64,000 nt of DNA from Macrosoma leucophasiata (GCA_036365455.1 JAWQUS010000020.1:9397001-9461000); one strand, 5' to 3'. Shown: positions 10,991 through 22,389, counted from the stretch's first letter. A program made the numbers and translations. Notes: generated by a model not told the origin, from the sequence alone.

Positions 10991-11733
10991 GGAGCTCATA
11001 CAAACATTACTCTCTGTTAAGAATGTTTTTTGTTAAGAAAAAGTATCATAAATACTTAGTAGGTATTTTCCTGTTTGTGCTTAGGACAGCAAGGAAAAAT
11101 GTGGCCTGAAATGCGCAATACAAGAATTAGTTAGTATGTGCTACTGTACTTTATGGCACTAATCGTTAGTTCCACCTAGGCGTTATAACATTGCAGTGTT
11201 CATGATATTAAAGTCGTATTAGTAGGAAATATTAGATAAATGAATTACTGGGAAAATACAAGATTTATACAGAAAAAAAGACAAAAGTTGCTAGGTAGAA
11301 TTGTTTTGAAATAGGTATTATCTAGTGAACCTTCTTAAAGAACATTTCATTCAAAATATTTTTAATTCATCGGAATAAAAAGTTAAAAATTGAAGTTGAA
11401 TGATGATTGATGAAGAGCTACTACTGTTTTTAGGATGGACCATTTTTATTTTTGGTGTTAAATTATAAGTAATTCCCAATTTATAATAATTTACATTTTT
11501 ATGTTTTTTGTTATAAAAATCTAATGACCAAATGTTTATTCGCAAATATTATTTGGTGTTAAAAAAGTAATAATTTAAGGACCTTAGATACATTTATGTT
11601 TAATAATATTGTGTGCAGTAAAAAAAATACCATTAGAGAATATAGGTACATATAGGTACCTACTAAAATTATTCTAAAACTTGCCTTTGTTTAAAAAGTG
11701 GTTTTCAAAATTTTTATGCGTAGGCAGTGAAAA
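10991..11733. other. No feature seen
   Basis: AT-rich with only low-complexity minus ORFs. Confidence 0.5.
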
Positions 11734-11735
11734 TA

Positions 11736-13023
11736 GGGGAGAGTCTGGTATATTGAACTGCCAGATAAATTGTACCACCTCAAAATTTTACACTTACTGT
11801 AACTTATTTTCTTTTCTGGCAACACAAAACTGAGCGCTGACAGCGCCTTCAACTACTTGTCTTTTTGTAACGGCCTCCAGAAAGTACATTCGTTTTTAGA
11901 GAAAAAAATGTGTTTTGAAAGTCCTTCATACAAATTTTGACGTGTGGAGATTACAAAGTGAAAATGTAAGTTATAATTTTGTTACATTTTTTATTGATTA
12001 GATCTATAATCACCGCTTCAACCATAGCGTTGCGAACGTATTATGTTCAGCAGTTATTTTGTGACAAATATTTATTTTTGAAATCTCTTAGTTTGGTAAA
12101 TTGTACCACCGGCAGTTGTTTTATTTGTACTGGTACAATTTACCCAACTAGTTGCAATATTTATTATTTTATATATTTTTTAGATGAATGATGACCATAA
12201 ATAGTATTAAAAAAAGAAGACGGAGGTTTTGGAAAGATATTGTTGGCTCTTGAAATAAGGAGATGAGCTAGAACCACATATCTGAAATGAATTCGCTTTC
12301 AAAACCATTTAACGTCATGCCAGAATGCGAAATAAGTTGAGGGTCAAATATTGACAAGACGAAGTACGTTCGTTGTTGTAAATGGGTTCAAGGAACCTTT
12401 ACATTGAATACATACCTATGTATTTACGAAATTCTTTGTTTTCTTACAATATATGGTAAAAGAAAATAATTAGTTTGATCTCAGTACATAAGTAGATAAA
12501 TAAATAATTGTTGACTAACGGAAATAATTCTATTTTAAAGTGATTTATTCTATTTTCATACATTATTTTATTTATGCAGAAAAATGTATTTAAGTTTGAT
12601 AAATGCTTTTTTTTTACGCTGTAATACATTTGTTCTTTTGTCACATTATGACAATAATATTGAAGAAATTTGATTTTTTTGTCAGCATTTTTTCATTAAA
12701 TATTAAAATATAATCAATTTATTTTGACTATTTATTGAACCTCTTTATTTTCATTTATTATCATGTTAATAAGTCTCTTAAGTCTTAGTGGTACGATTTA
12801 CCTAACCTGTGGTACAATTAATCCGACTAGTTGGGTAAATTGTACCGAAGGAAAGCCTTCAGGAAAACGCTTATTGGGTGAAATCCGATAGTGTTGACGT
12901 TGCGGCACATGTTAAATGAGATCCTAAACTATGTGAATCAAGATAAATAACTTATTTGAATTAATATCAAAAAAAGATATTTTGCAAAATCTGAAAACTG
13001 GTACAATATATCCGACTCTCCCC
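11736..13023. mobile_element. Non-autonomous DNA transposon, 1.29 kb, TA-flanked
   Basis: The ends are GGGGAGAGTCTGGTATATTG (11736-11755) and the complement of GGGGAGAGTCGGATATATTG (13004-13023), 18 of 20 matching, each flanked by TA. TA target duplications suggest a Tc1/mariner-like relation, but no transposase is present. The interior repeats a short 'ggtacaattt' or 'aaattgtacc' motif on both strands (about 11768, 12097, 12131, 12811 and 12836), ending with 'actggtacaatatatccgac'. The small ORFs inside are not credible genes. Confidence 0.75.
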
Positions 13024-13029
13024 TAATTA

Positions 13030-14010
13030 GGTATTTTTATCAAACAGCAGGCTCTCTTTTCATGTATTATTCATTACAAAAAACAAACCTAGTTGTTGAT
13101 CTATAGGTATATTACCTACTATACCTAACAACGATCAGATTTTTAATTAACTAGAGGATACAGAACTCTAAAAATATTTTTAATATAGCCTACCAGCTAC
13201 CATCTCATTCCAACGTTAAATTACAAAAGATATATTTTCTATTTATTTACTCCGATCAAGCGTATTCGTTATCTACAGCCAACAGTCTCGATATCTTAAA
13301 TCGCGCGTTCACATCGGCAAATCGGTGAACGGTTTCCATTAAAAATATTGCCACAACTTTCGATTTCGCTTCACCATCATAAAAAAACAATGGCGATTAT
13401 ACATATATTACGTATACACAATAGAAATTTCGTAATCGGCAACTGTATTGTTTCGCAATAAGAATCAAAGTTTTTCGACATTAAGATTATAATTTCCCTT
13501 CATTCAGGAGAAATAAGTGGCAATAAAGTTCCACTCACGTATTGCTGAGTCCGCGAACGTCACGTATTTTTCGCATTATCGGCTAAAATTATTATAAAAG
13601 GTAGAGACGTGTGGCTGCCAGTAATTCTAGAGAAACTGTGGCTGGCACGGAACAATCGCTACAGAAATAGCACGTTCAACGTTTAGAAGCGTAGTATTGT
13701 TGTTCGAGATTAAGGTCCATCTATATAATGGTTTTTCTATATATTTGTTCGTGACGTGCCTGATAAAGTCTGATTGTGTGGAAAAATAAATAGAAATGTA
13801 AAAGAAAAACGGTTTAATTACGATAGCAATCACAAAAGCAATACACAAGCAACGATGTTCGGTCACATACGCCGAAAGGTAGTTTAAATCCAATGTTTTT
13901 GATTTATATTCGCAGGTTGAAACGTGAACACTTCTTTATGAGTGAAAAATAAGTCATGAATACCGTAGCCTATAAAAATCTTCATAAAACCAGACATTTC
14001 TATGTAGACT
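13030..14010. other. Gene-free stretch with one promoter-like pair
   Basis: No coding region is recognised. TATAAAAG at 13593-13600 is followed 27 bases later by an initiator-like CCAGTAA (13618-13624). The 88-codon minus ORF (13627-13893) lies on the other strand and does not follow from it. This may be chance. Confidence 0.35.
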
Positions 14011-14149
14011 CATTGCCACTCTTGAGGCCTAAACTGTTATACCTACCTCTGTTTCGGAAATTACGGGGCTCAAGCTATGCATTCCTGCTTGACCGGAACA
14101 CGATAGCTCAAAGCACTATCATTTAGTGACAAGTAGATTTGATAATGGG
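14011..14149 (-). mobile_element. Family A fragment
   Basis: 'cattgccactcttgaggcct' to 'gataatggg', reverse-complement orientation, missing the A-tail end and the ACTGGTGG end. Confidence 0.65.
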
Positions 14150-14227
14150 TAAAGAAATTGTGAAGTGTAGAGCAATAACAGAAACAAGTATAAAAAAATA
14201 GTATATGTATTCAACAATATTATTAAC

Positions 14228-14695
14228 ATGAATGTTGAATTAAGGGCCTTCAACCTCATGACAGAACGACGCTCAATGACACTACAGACCTCTGATGAAG
14301 CTGAAAAATACCGGCAACTTAATAGACAGATCCAACAGTCCTTGCGGCACGATATCAGATCCTTCAACACAAAATGTGTTGAGAAAACGATAGAGCGAAA
14401 CAAGGGCTCCAAAGTGTTTGCAAGGGATCTGTCTATTGGACAGAGCCGGCTGATGCAGCTGAAGACAGAGGACGGCAGTTTAGCGTCGACTAAGCCTGAG
14501 GTATTGCGGGAGATCGAGAGGTTCTATGGGTTGTTATATACCTCGGTCGCACAACCTGCCTCTGATTTGGTCAGAGACCCGAGAGCCAAATTAACCCGAC
14601 ACTATACCGAAGATATCCCGGACATCAGCCTGTACGAGATTAGGATGGCCCTCAAACAGCTTAAGAACAACAAGGCGCCTGATCACCGTTACTGA
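14228..14695 (+). pseudogene. RTE ORF, linker before reverse transcriptase
   Basis: A 155-codon open frame matching the region between endonuclease and RT of RTE proteins. Landmarks are 'KVFARDLSIGQSRL', 'LKTEDGSLASTKPEV' and 'ALKQLKNNKAPDH', the last being the NKAPG-type start of the RT fingers. The frame breaks just after NKAPD by a small deletion and hits a stop. The original reading continues out of frame through about 14695-15000, where the patterns of RT motifs 1-2 can still be followed. The start is an insertion truncation and not a true initiation codon. Confidence 0.85.
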
Positions 14696-15005
14696 AAGTC
14701 CTTCAGAAGCTCTTTAATTCCGTCCTATTCGAAGGTACTACGCCAGAAGCATGGAACAGAAGCGTGGTGGTGCTTTTCTTCAAAAAAGGTGATAAAGCCC
14801 TATTGAAGAACTATCTCGCTTCTGAGCCATGTCTACAAGCTGTTTTCGAGGGTGATCACGAACCGTCTCGCTCGCATGTTTGATGACTTCCAGCCTCCCG
14901 AACAAGCCGGTTTCCGAAAAGGCTATAGTACCATAGACCACATACACACGCTGCGGCAGGTTATACAGAAGTTCGAGGAGTATAACCGGCCATTAGTTAG
15001 CGTTC

Positions 15006-15500
15006 GTGGACTATGAGAAAGCCTTTGATTCGGTTGAAACACGGGCTGTGCTGCAGTCTTTACAGCGTTGCCACATTGACTATCGGTACATCGAAGTGTT
15101 GAAGTGTCTGTATAAAAACGCCACCATGTCAGTCCGAGTACAGGACCAATGCACGAGGGCGATTCCTTTGCAGAGGGGAGTAAGACAGGGAGATGTCATT
15201 TCACCCCTGCTCTTCACCAATGTAATGGAAGACGCCTTCAAGCTCCTGGAATGGCAAGGACTAGGCATCAATGTCAACGGCGAATACATCACTCACCTTC
15301 GATTTGCCGACGATATTATAGTCATGGCAGAGTCGCTGGAAGATCTCAGCACAATGCTCGAAGACCTCAATCGAGTGTCCCAAAGAGTGGGCCTTAAAAT
15401 GAACATGGATAAGACCAAGATCATGTTTAATAACCTTGTATCGCCCACTCCAGTATCCGTTGGGAACTCGATCCTCGAAGTTGTCGACGTGTCTATTTAG
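15006..15500 (+). pseudogene. RTE reverse transcriptase palm domain
   Basis: A 164-codon open segment of RNA-directed DNA polymerase. Motif A is the FVDYEKAFDSV block, with its catalytic aspartate at 15009-15011. 'GVRQGDVISPLLF' is the LINE RT motif B block. 'FADD' at 15303-15314 is the catalytic box, in the F/YADD form normal for LINEs. 'GLKMNMDKTKIM' is the motif D/E region. The key catalytic residues are intact although the element is broken by frameshifts on both sides. The overlapping minus and +2 ORFs here are shadows. Confidence 0.92.
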
Positions 15501-15580
15501 GACACACCATACAACTAGGCAGGTCGAACTTCGAGAAAGAGGTCTTTCGCCGAATCCAACTCGGCTGGGCAGCATTCGGG

Positions 15581-16063
15581 ATGTTAAGGAGCGTTTTTTC
15601 GTCAAACATCCCGCAGTCCTTGAAGACGAAAGTCTTTAATCAGTGCGTTTTGCCGGTGATGACCTACGGTGCCGAGACGTGGTCTCTCACTATGGGTCTC
15701 GTACAAAAGCTCCAAGTCACTCAGCGGTCAATGGAAAGGGCTATGCTCGGCGTTTCCCTACTGGATCGAATCAGAAATGAGATCCGTAGGCGAACGAAAG
15801 TCGCTAACATAGCCAAGCAGATTTCCAAGCTGAAGTGGCAATGGGCAGGGCACATAGTTCGGAGAACCGATAGCCGCTGGGGCAGGAAGGTTCTCGAGTG
15901 GAGACCACGTACCGGTAAACGCAGCGTAGGACATCCACCTGCAAGATGGACCGACGACCTGATCAAGGCTGCAGGTACCCGCTGGATGCACGTCGCTTCC
16001 GATCGGTCGGCATGGAGGTCATTGGGGGAGGCCTATGTTCAGCAGTGGACGTCCTATGGCTAA
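15581..16063 (+). pseudogene. RTE ORF, C-terminal region
   Basis: A 160-codon segment downstream of the palm. It shows the typical RTE C-terminal landmarks 'FNQCVLPVMTYGAETWSL', 'QRSMERAMLGVSLLDRIRN', 'KLKWQWAGHIVRR', 'GHPPARWTDDLIKAAG' and a terminal 'AYVQQWTSYG' before TAA. It is offset by a frameshift from the RT palm segment. Well preserved, so insertion was probably not very ancient. Confidence 0.9.
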
Positions 16064-16360
16064 CCAGATTAGCGATTGAAACCCCCGTGAAAGTATGACG
16101 ACTAAAAAGAAAAGCAGCGTACTATAATTGCAACAATTTCTATTTTCTCCTGTGGAATAAGGTTGTACAAAAGATGGTTACCACATTAAATCTACTGATA
16201 TACTTACTTATATTAGTAAATTATATTTAGTTTTATCTTAGTGATATTCCCCGTTATAATTTTTCTAATTCGGAATTTCACATGTATATCAATTGTTGTT
16301 CACTTTATTTATTTTTTTTGTTTTGAGCGGTACTTGTTACCCTAAACGAATAAATGAAAT

Positions 16361-16384
16361 TCTGATTCTGATTCTGATTCTGAA
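16361..16384 (+). repeat. RTE 3' tail, ATTCTG repeats
   Basis: Four tandem copies of ATTCTG close the element. Confidence 0.85.
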
Positions 16385-16417
16385 ATCACTACCCATCTCC
16401 TACAGAAAAAAATAATA

Positions 16418-16518
16418 GTCATAACAGCATAAGCTGTTATGACGACTGCATAAGTGTTTGTTTTAAATATAGTCGTATGATTATAAAATCATACGAGTAT
16501 ATTTAAAACAAAACTTAT
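16418..16518. repeat. Two adjacent hairpins
   Basis: Hairpin 1 is GTCATAACAG (16418-16427) against CTGTTATGAC (16434-16443), perfect. Hairpin 2 has left arm 16450-16481 and right arm 16488-16518, 31-32 bases, with one mismatch and one extra G across a TATAAA loop. They begin 33 bases after the RTE tail. They may be a foldback MITE, but no target duplication is evident. Confidence 0.8.
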
Positions 16519-17398
16519 ACGTAATTGAAATAATATTAAACTATTCGGAGTCAAGGCACTCAATCATACATCTCTACAATATTATTCATATCACGCTTAG
16601 GAACAAAAAAAAGTTGGTTACGACAAGATCAAATTTACATTTTGTCTATCAAACAACATCAACGTACTTGTCAGCGTGTCCAAATGTTTTAGGTCATCGT
16701 AGAACAATGACTGTCAAATATGAATAATTTGTTTTTATTCAACAAGTATAATCGTGTTTTTTTTTCCTTACCAGACATGTTTTACACAGGGGGCGTGATT
16801 TTAAAAATCTAAAACAGCGTATATCGAATATACTTAAATAAATTTTCGCGTCTGCTGTTTAACTAAATATTTATGACCGCGCTACAAACAAAACCTTAGC
16901 ATTAGTATTCGATCGCACTTTAAATTTTAGATTCGTTTTAAACCGCTTTATCAAAAGCAATATCGGCTATGTATTAAACATTAGATATCCGACCTACCTA
17001 ACTTTTAAATGCTGCCCAAGTCAGGGCACTTTACTTTGTAACTTCTGGAGATTTGGACGAAGAGAGATTCCCGGAATTTCTGAGACTAATAAGTGGCGTT
17101 GCGGGCCCTGCATACTAAGGAGACATCTCTTGCATGACAAGTAAGACTTGGAGAGAATATAAAATGCAAGTGAAGTATCTATCTCGAATTCTTTTATCGG
17201 ACATTTTATGATATAAAAATGACGTTATCAAATGGTACGTCGCTGTGAAAAAGCAGTGTAATATATTTTTACATTCCATTTATTTTATGGTCGTCCTTAA
17301 AATAAGACCGTTTTAACTAATTTGGTACAGACGTACAATTTGCTCATATTAAAATAATATCTCTAAGACACAAACAAAAGAATAGTTGTAAGTAACAC
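16519..17398. other. No feature seen
   Basis: AT-rich, with no recognised ORF or repeat. Confidence 0.5.
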
Positions 17399-17399
17399 A

Positions 17400-17428
17400 A
17401 AAAATATCATGGATAATGATATTTTTTG
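17400..17428. repeat. Palindrome, 12-bp arms
   Basis: AAAAAATATCAT (17400-17411), GGATA, ATGATATTTTTT (17417-17428). Confidence 0.85.
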
Positions 17429-18189
17429 TTCACAGCGTCTACAATCTTAAACTAAATTACTAATACGACAGTATTCTACGAAACCTTCATATTCCCTACA
17501 AAAAACAGCAGACTGCTGTAATGGGATCTTATCATTTGCGCTGATTACATGTTCCCTCTCACGACAGAAGGCGATGCTATTAAATTGTCATTAAAGTCAC
17601 CTCGGTGTCATCTGAGGCGTCCATTTTCGTGGGACCAAGTTTTTGCTGCACTTTTTAGTGCTACAACGATACGAATCTTGCAACTCTGCAACGCATTTGT
17701 AAGTCAATGTAAGCGCTATTACAAAGCAGTAAGACCTCCGCTTTATTATGCTGGAGAATAAATGTTTGTGGACCTTCGTTAATGACATTTGATGTAATTT
17801 GATGTAAATCGACCGCCGTCAGACAGGAGCGAGCACGCAACATGTCAACTATGAAATTGTTACCTAACTATAGTTCAATTTTGATGTGATTGATGTTTGA
17901 GATATTTTATTACAGTATTAAGGTGGGGTAGAGACCGTGCTAAGTTTATTTGAATTTTTGTCGAGTTATCTCGGGGCTTATTAGCTTGCATTAGTGCAGT
18001 CAATTTTGTTTCGTATTTTTCAATCATACATTTTTTGTGTTGTTGTCTTCTGGCAGAACATCTTCAGCTGCTAAATTACATTGGAAAAGAGATATTTAAA
18101 TTTGAAACTGCAAACCTATTGATCTATTTCAAACTTACCTATATGTGACTATTGTTAGAATTTAATATGAATGGTTCCGTAGAATATTT
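17429..18189. other. No feature seen
   Basis: Overlapping short ORFs on both strands between 17549 and 17843 show no family features. Confidence 0.45.
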
Positions 18190-18697
18190 GCAGCCTTCTT
18201 CTTCTTCTTTGTCGTATTTTTCATTACTGAAGGTCGTGCCCGTTTTGGTAAGTATAGGTGAAGGAGCTGACGAGTTGCTTCCAGGCCGCTCTATCTTCAG
18301 CTTTTCTGAGAGCTGCAGCCACCGCCAGTCCAGTGATTTCTTTTATGGCGTCAGACCATCGGCTAGGTGATCGGCCTCTGGGTCTTTTTCTTCGTCTACT
18401 TTACCCACCACAACCAGTTTGTCGAAGTTTTCTGGTTGTCTTCGAACTATGTGGCCAAAGTAGGTGAGAATGCGCTGGTAACAGATTGTCGAGAGCCTAG
18501 TTCGGATTTTTAGCTGGTCGAGGATAGATTTGTTTGTTTTTTTGCTGTTTACGGTACGCGCAACAACCTCCTCCAGCACCACATTTCCAATGCATCGATC
18601 TTCTTTCTATCCACAGCGCGGATCGCCCATGGCTCAGACGCATATAAGAAAATAGATAAAAGAAAATAGAGAACACAAGAGTTCGTACTAGTCTCAT
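18190..18697 (-). pseudogene. Decayed LINE reverse transcriptase, C-terminal part
   Basis: Minus-strand relic of a non-LTR retrotransposon C-terminus. In successive frames one can read 'WAIRAVDRKKIDALEMWCWR', then 'SILDQLKIRTRLSTICYQR', 'ILTYFGHIVRRQPENFDKL' and 'VVVGKV', then a proline/arginine-rich 'RGRSPSRWSDAIKEITGL' block and an 'ALRKAEDRAAWKQLV' end. This order matches endonuclease-reverse-transcriptase proteins common in insects. At least two frameshifts and a small internal duplication (18640-18670, 'agaaaatagat') are present. It is a different lineage from the RTE at 14228-16385. Confidence 0.75.
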
Positions 18698-18699
18698 TT

Positions 18700-19092
18700 T
18701 GGTAGCATTGGAATTTGGAGCCTAGTTGAATATTTTAAAAGTTTGCTTGCTTTGGAGTCCAATATGTAACACGAATAATAAAACTTCCTTCCACCTGCTT
18801 AAGAATCTATATGATTTTTAAGCAGGTGGAATTAATTCGCTGTTGCTAATCGCTCGTATATTCGAAGGTTATTCATCATCCACTAATATACCTACTCTGG
18901 AATAGAGAACCAAGGTTAAGGCCATCAAATCGCCTTTGTGTTTGCGCTGTATGACAAAATACAAAAAAGGAACGAATGCATTCAACGTCAATATTGTTAC
19001 AAGTCCATGTGAATGGCACCGTAGAGAATTTGGGGCGCAGTTGAATATTTGAAAGGCATGCTCGCTTTGGGTGCAATGCGCAACACTAATAG
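18700..19092. repeat. Diverged direct repeat pair and a 14-bp hairpin
   Basis: The segment 18700-18775 ('gaatttggagcctagttgaa...') resembles 19026-19095 ('gaatttggggcgcagttgaa...'), about 80 bp each. Between them TTCCACCTGCTTAA (18789-18802) pairs perfectly with TTAAGCAGGTGGAA (18818-18831). Confidence 0.6.
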
Positions 19093-19151
19093 CAAATAAA
19101 ACCATCTGTCAATCATTTGACAAATCATATTTATAGCATACCCGCCTCGGA

Positions 19152-19372
19152 TTTATAAATAATATATATTATAATACGCTTGCACTCACAGCCCCAAAGT
19201 ACGTATAAACCAGTGTCGTGGGTGCCGTTGTACACATACAACACATACATAAACACCCAGACCCGAAACAAATATCTGTAGGCCATACAAATATTAGTCC
19301 CGGTGCGGGGATCGAACCCGCGACCCTTCGAATCAAACGGTCATCTCAAACCGCTGGACTAACCGGGTTATC
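19152..19372 (-). mobile_element. tRNA-derived SINE (SINE-2)
   Basis: Read on the minus strand it starts with a tRNA-like head containing box A (TAGTCCAGCGG) and box B (GGGTTCGATCCCCGC), followed by 'accgggactaatatttgta' and a body ending near 'gctgtgagtgcaagcg', then an AT-rich tail. The head and body differ from SINE-1. The body ending 'gtgtacaacggcacccacg' is one I recall from lepidopteran SINEs. No clear target duplication was found. Confidence 0.8.
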
Positions 19373-19374
19373 GG

Positions 19375-20997
19375 TTTGAAAGACAGCAATTTATATTCTA
19401 TGTTCCCGCTGCAGAATTATTTCATTCATCGAGACAAAATATGCTGCAAAACTATTTTTTACCCATATTTATGATCTAGAGAATATAATATCCAGTAAGT
19501 GACTATCAAAATATCCACTTGTATTTCCAAATAAATTATTTTTTATCTCTAACAGGGAGCAACCATTATTTGCGACTAGATTTAATTTGGCACCCGTATA
19601 TCATTATAATGAGAAAAAAATAGCTTTAATTTGATATATGAAAATGAAGATGCAATCGACAAACATCGATTACATTCAGTTTAAACGACCGATAGAATAT
19701 GCGTTGCATAATGCTCCATTCGACCGCAACTTAGGTCTTTTACCAATTCTTTTCAAAGAAACAGAAACCTTTAGGCTCTAGTATATATTTTTTTTAATAT
19801 TTCAAGAGTTCTTTAGTGAAATGTAGTATCAAAACCGGTCCTTACAAGGCCGTGAATTCTTGCTGATTAAAAATTGATAAGCACATGATATTTCGTATTT
19901 TCTGTGTAATTGTAATCTGGTCTTTGAATCCCCTTAATGATATGCAAAGATGTTTGGTGTCTAGTTTTTAGCGAAGTAAAACGAGGATTATCCTATTGCG
20001 ACATTTTTTAAGTTTCACACTGTAGGTAGGCTGAAAATGATTACCTTCACTGTACCGTTATTATCTGGCCATACCTGACCTGTAACGCTGACTGTACCTA
20101 TAATATTTACCATAATAGTTTCCATTGCCTAATCTGGTACGTCAAGCGTGCAAGCGTGCATGTTATTAGTTTTATTTCAATGCGTCTAATGGGCTGAGCT
20201 CCATAAAAAACTTGATTAGAAGACATTCAGATCACACAACATTTTTACTTAAAATCTTTCTGAGTGGATTCCATATCAAAAGTTACAGATTTCATCACAA
20301 GTAGGTACGTAGATCGAATTGGCGAAAGAATCATCAAAACAGAGAACCAGAGCGGAACAGAGAACCTTTTTTAAAAAATCGGTAGTGTAGTCATCGCAAG
20401 CGAAGCCGCGGGCACAAAGCAAAATGGCAATCAGTTCGATCTTTCAGAAAACAGGCGCGAAGTATGACGTATTTTTATACGCGAATTAATTGCAAAGTAA
20501 TAAAAAAGAAAATGGAATCGACAAAACTGTGTCTTTAATCGATTACATCTTTGCAACGGTAAAATTATGTTGATGAGTGTCACGGTGCCGGGTCCGCATT
20601 ACCTGCCGATAAAATTACCGGGTCGGCCTCCATTGCGTAATGGTCGATATGACCGCGATATCTTAATAAGTGGTTCTTGATCAAGTCCCTTCGAGGAAGC
20701 CCGCGGCTTTGCATAATTGTTAAAGATCTCAGCATCTTTGCGGACGGATGGTGAACTGGGCTATTACCCGCTTCAAAAGTTGCTAGTTACATTGAAAGTG
20801 TTTGAGCAGATTTACTGGAAAGAAAACAGATATCTTATATAGTTTTATTCATTTGATGCAACACAGATTTTTCTAATTTTCATAATTTCTGAGGTACGAG
20901 ACCTTTAACACCTGAAGATAAAACAATTGTTATGGCGGTACATTAATATGTTTGGTAATTTTTTAGGTTTTCGCGAGTTACACTCATTGAAATTAAA
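19375..20997. other. No feature seen apart from a short GCCCGCG remnant
   Basis: AT-rich. 'gcaagcgaagccgcgggcac' (20396-20415) looks like a reversed remnant of the GCCCGCGGC-type head. No ORF exceeds chance. Confidence 0.45.
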
Positions 20998-21078
20998 ATT
21001 CTTTGGAAGCTGAATAGCGACTGAAACGTCGGGTTGATTTTCAATTATCATACTTACGCGAGATAAATCCGAAAACCA
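20998..21078 (-). repeat. Reversed copy of the 1617-1715 repeat
   Basis: Contains 'gcgactgaaacgtcgggt' and 'cgcgagataaatccg', complementary to 'acccgacgtttcggtcgc' and 'cggattttctcgcg' of 1617-1715. Confidence 0.6.
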
Positions 21079-21228
21079 GTATTATTTCAATGTTTGATAA
21101 CATTCTGTTTGTTGAATAGAATACGGACTGTAGAACGATGCTAGTTTATATTTACCTGCCTTTAATGTAGACTGCATGCCGCTTCTCGAAGAAAAATTAT
21201 ATATAATCACACTCAGCATAATAATGTT

Positions 21229-21510
21229 CTGGTGGTAGAGCTCCAGTGACGGAGCTCGCGGGCGTAGGCACCACCGCATTACCTAATATACTTGCCGCTA
21301 AATGGTAGTATTCAGCACTATCGTGTTCCGGTCAGGTGGTAATGTACGGTCCTGTAATTTATACCATATCATAACACCTTAGGCCTCAGGAGTGGCAACG
21401 CATCTGCATCTTGACCTCTGGTCATTGTGTGGGTGTCTATAGGCTGCAGTCATTACGTAACATCAATGTGAACTACATGCTTGTTTGCCACTTTTATTAC
21501 ATTAAAAAAA
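21229..21510 (+). mobile_element. Family A copy, near full length
   Basis: Runs from 'ctggtggtagagctccagtg' to 'attacattaaaaaaa' (A-run 21504-21510). 'aatgt' flanks both ends, a weak possible target duplication. Confidence 0.88.
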
Positions 21511-21655
21511 TGTAATGAAACCTTAATGATACATTGTTTATGATAGAAGGGTTATTTGTATGTCATAAACTCGGTGTTCCGGTATCAAATTTATAATTCA
21601 CTATAATCAATAATACGAATACAATGTACACAAAACGTCGAAATATGAAGACACT

Positions 21656-22080
21656 AGCTAATGCCCGCGACTTTGTCTGCGTAATACCTAGTATAGTATA
21701 TAAATATTCATCCCCTTCCCCCTTTAGGTGTTTATTTTTGAAACATTATTATTTTAATCCTATATTTAAATCCAACCACGTATCGGAAGACGAAGGATAG
21801 GCAAGCTTCCCATGAGGTGGACCGACGACCAGATGAAGCACAGAACAGATACTGTTCTGTGAGATGAAGGTTACGGGCAATCGCCGAATGAAGGCGTTCG
21901 TTGTGGCAATTTTTTGTTTTTGGGGAGGCTTTTGTCCTATCGTCTTTCGGCTGATAATGATGATATTTAAATCTTGGTTTTCAACTATTATCACTAGAAA
22001 TTTCTTCAAAATCGGCGCTGTGGTTTAGCTTTCACAGCGTCACAGACAGGCAGACTGTTGCACTTATAATATTAGTACGG
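21656..22080 (+). repeat. GCCCGCGGC-type repeat split by an RTE insertion
   Basis: The head 'ctagctaatgcccgcgactt' lies at 21656-21772. The tail 'cagacaggcagactgttgca' and 'cttataatattagtacgga' lies at 21974-22080. Between them a 190-bp RTE fragment is flanked by the direct repeat ATATTTAAATC. Confidence 0.8.
21773..21962 (+). mobile_element. Short RTE insertion with 11-bp target duplication
   Basis: A very short 5'-truncated RTE 3' end. 'cggaagacgaaggataggc', 'aggtggaccgacgaccagat' and 'ggctgataatgatg' follow the RTE C-terminal and 3'-end pattern. It is bracketed by ATATTTAAATC at 21762-21772 and 21963-21973. The coding frame is broken. Confidence 0.88.
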
Positions 22081-22389
22081 ATGGATGGTTATTGTATGGC
22101 ACTTGGTTACAAGATGGTTATAAGTTTACAATCGTTTACCGCTACATTCTGCCGTATTGTCGATCTTCTGTGTGTCCAACAAGCTTACGTTCAAACTTTC
22201 GTGATTCGGACTACAGTTGCTGAACTTCGAAGCATCGAATATCCATTTGTCAAATGGTACCTAGTAACATGCGCCTCTGAGTTTATTCTGTTATATAGAC
22301 GGATATGCAACTTAAATAGAATAGATGGTAAGTTATTATTGTCAGAAAAAAGCGACCAACTGTGCGTCAACATGAATACAATTAATTAA
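22081..22389 (+). other. Unassigned 102-codon ORF
   Basis: Opens directly after the repeat tail at 22080, so the first codons cannot be an authentic start with upstream gene context. The composition is protein-like and contains moderately hydrophobic stretches. GTAAGT at 22328-22333 would be a good splice donor, but the frame also continues to a stop. 'YRRICNLNRIDGKLLL' is loosely reminiscent of insect gustatory-receptor C-terminal segments, but I would not assign it. Confidence 0.2.

Larger units (their letters stand above)
14228..16385 (+). mobile_element. RTE-clade LINE, 5'-truncated and frameshifted
   Basis: A non-LTR retrotransposon relic. It lacks the N-terminal apurinic-type endonuclease, starts in the linker before the reverse transcriptase, carries the RT domain and the C-terminal region in three offset frames, and ends after a UTR of about 300 bp with ATTCTG repeats at 16361-16384. 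Short 3' tandem repeats in place of poly(A) are usual for RTE elements. Frame breaks fall near 14685, 14805, 15000 and 15500-15580, so it cannot encode an active protein. No clear target-site duplication was found. Similar C-terminal pieces lie at 21773-21962, 22670-22820, 27225-27312, 49690-50105 and 60905-61135. Confidence 0.92.

Noticed and set aside
15080..15991. Several minus-strand ORFs over the RTE element
   Set aside because: They are shadows of the reverse-transcriptase coding strand, which has clear catalytic motifs on the plus strand.
19302..19372. A tRNA gene
   Set aside because: Box A and B are present, but the sequence continues into a SINE body and the acceptor stem is not credible.
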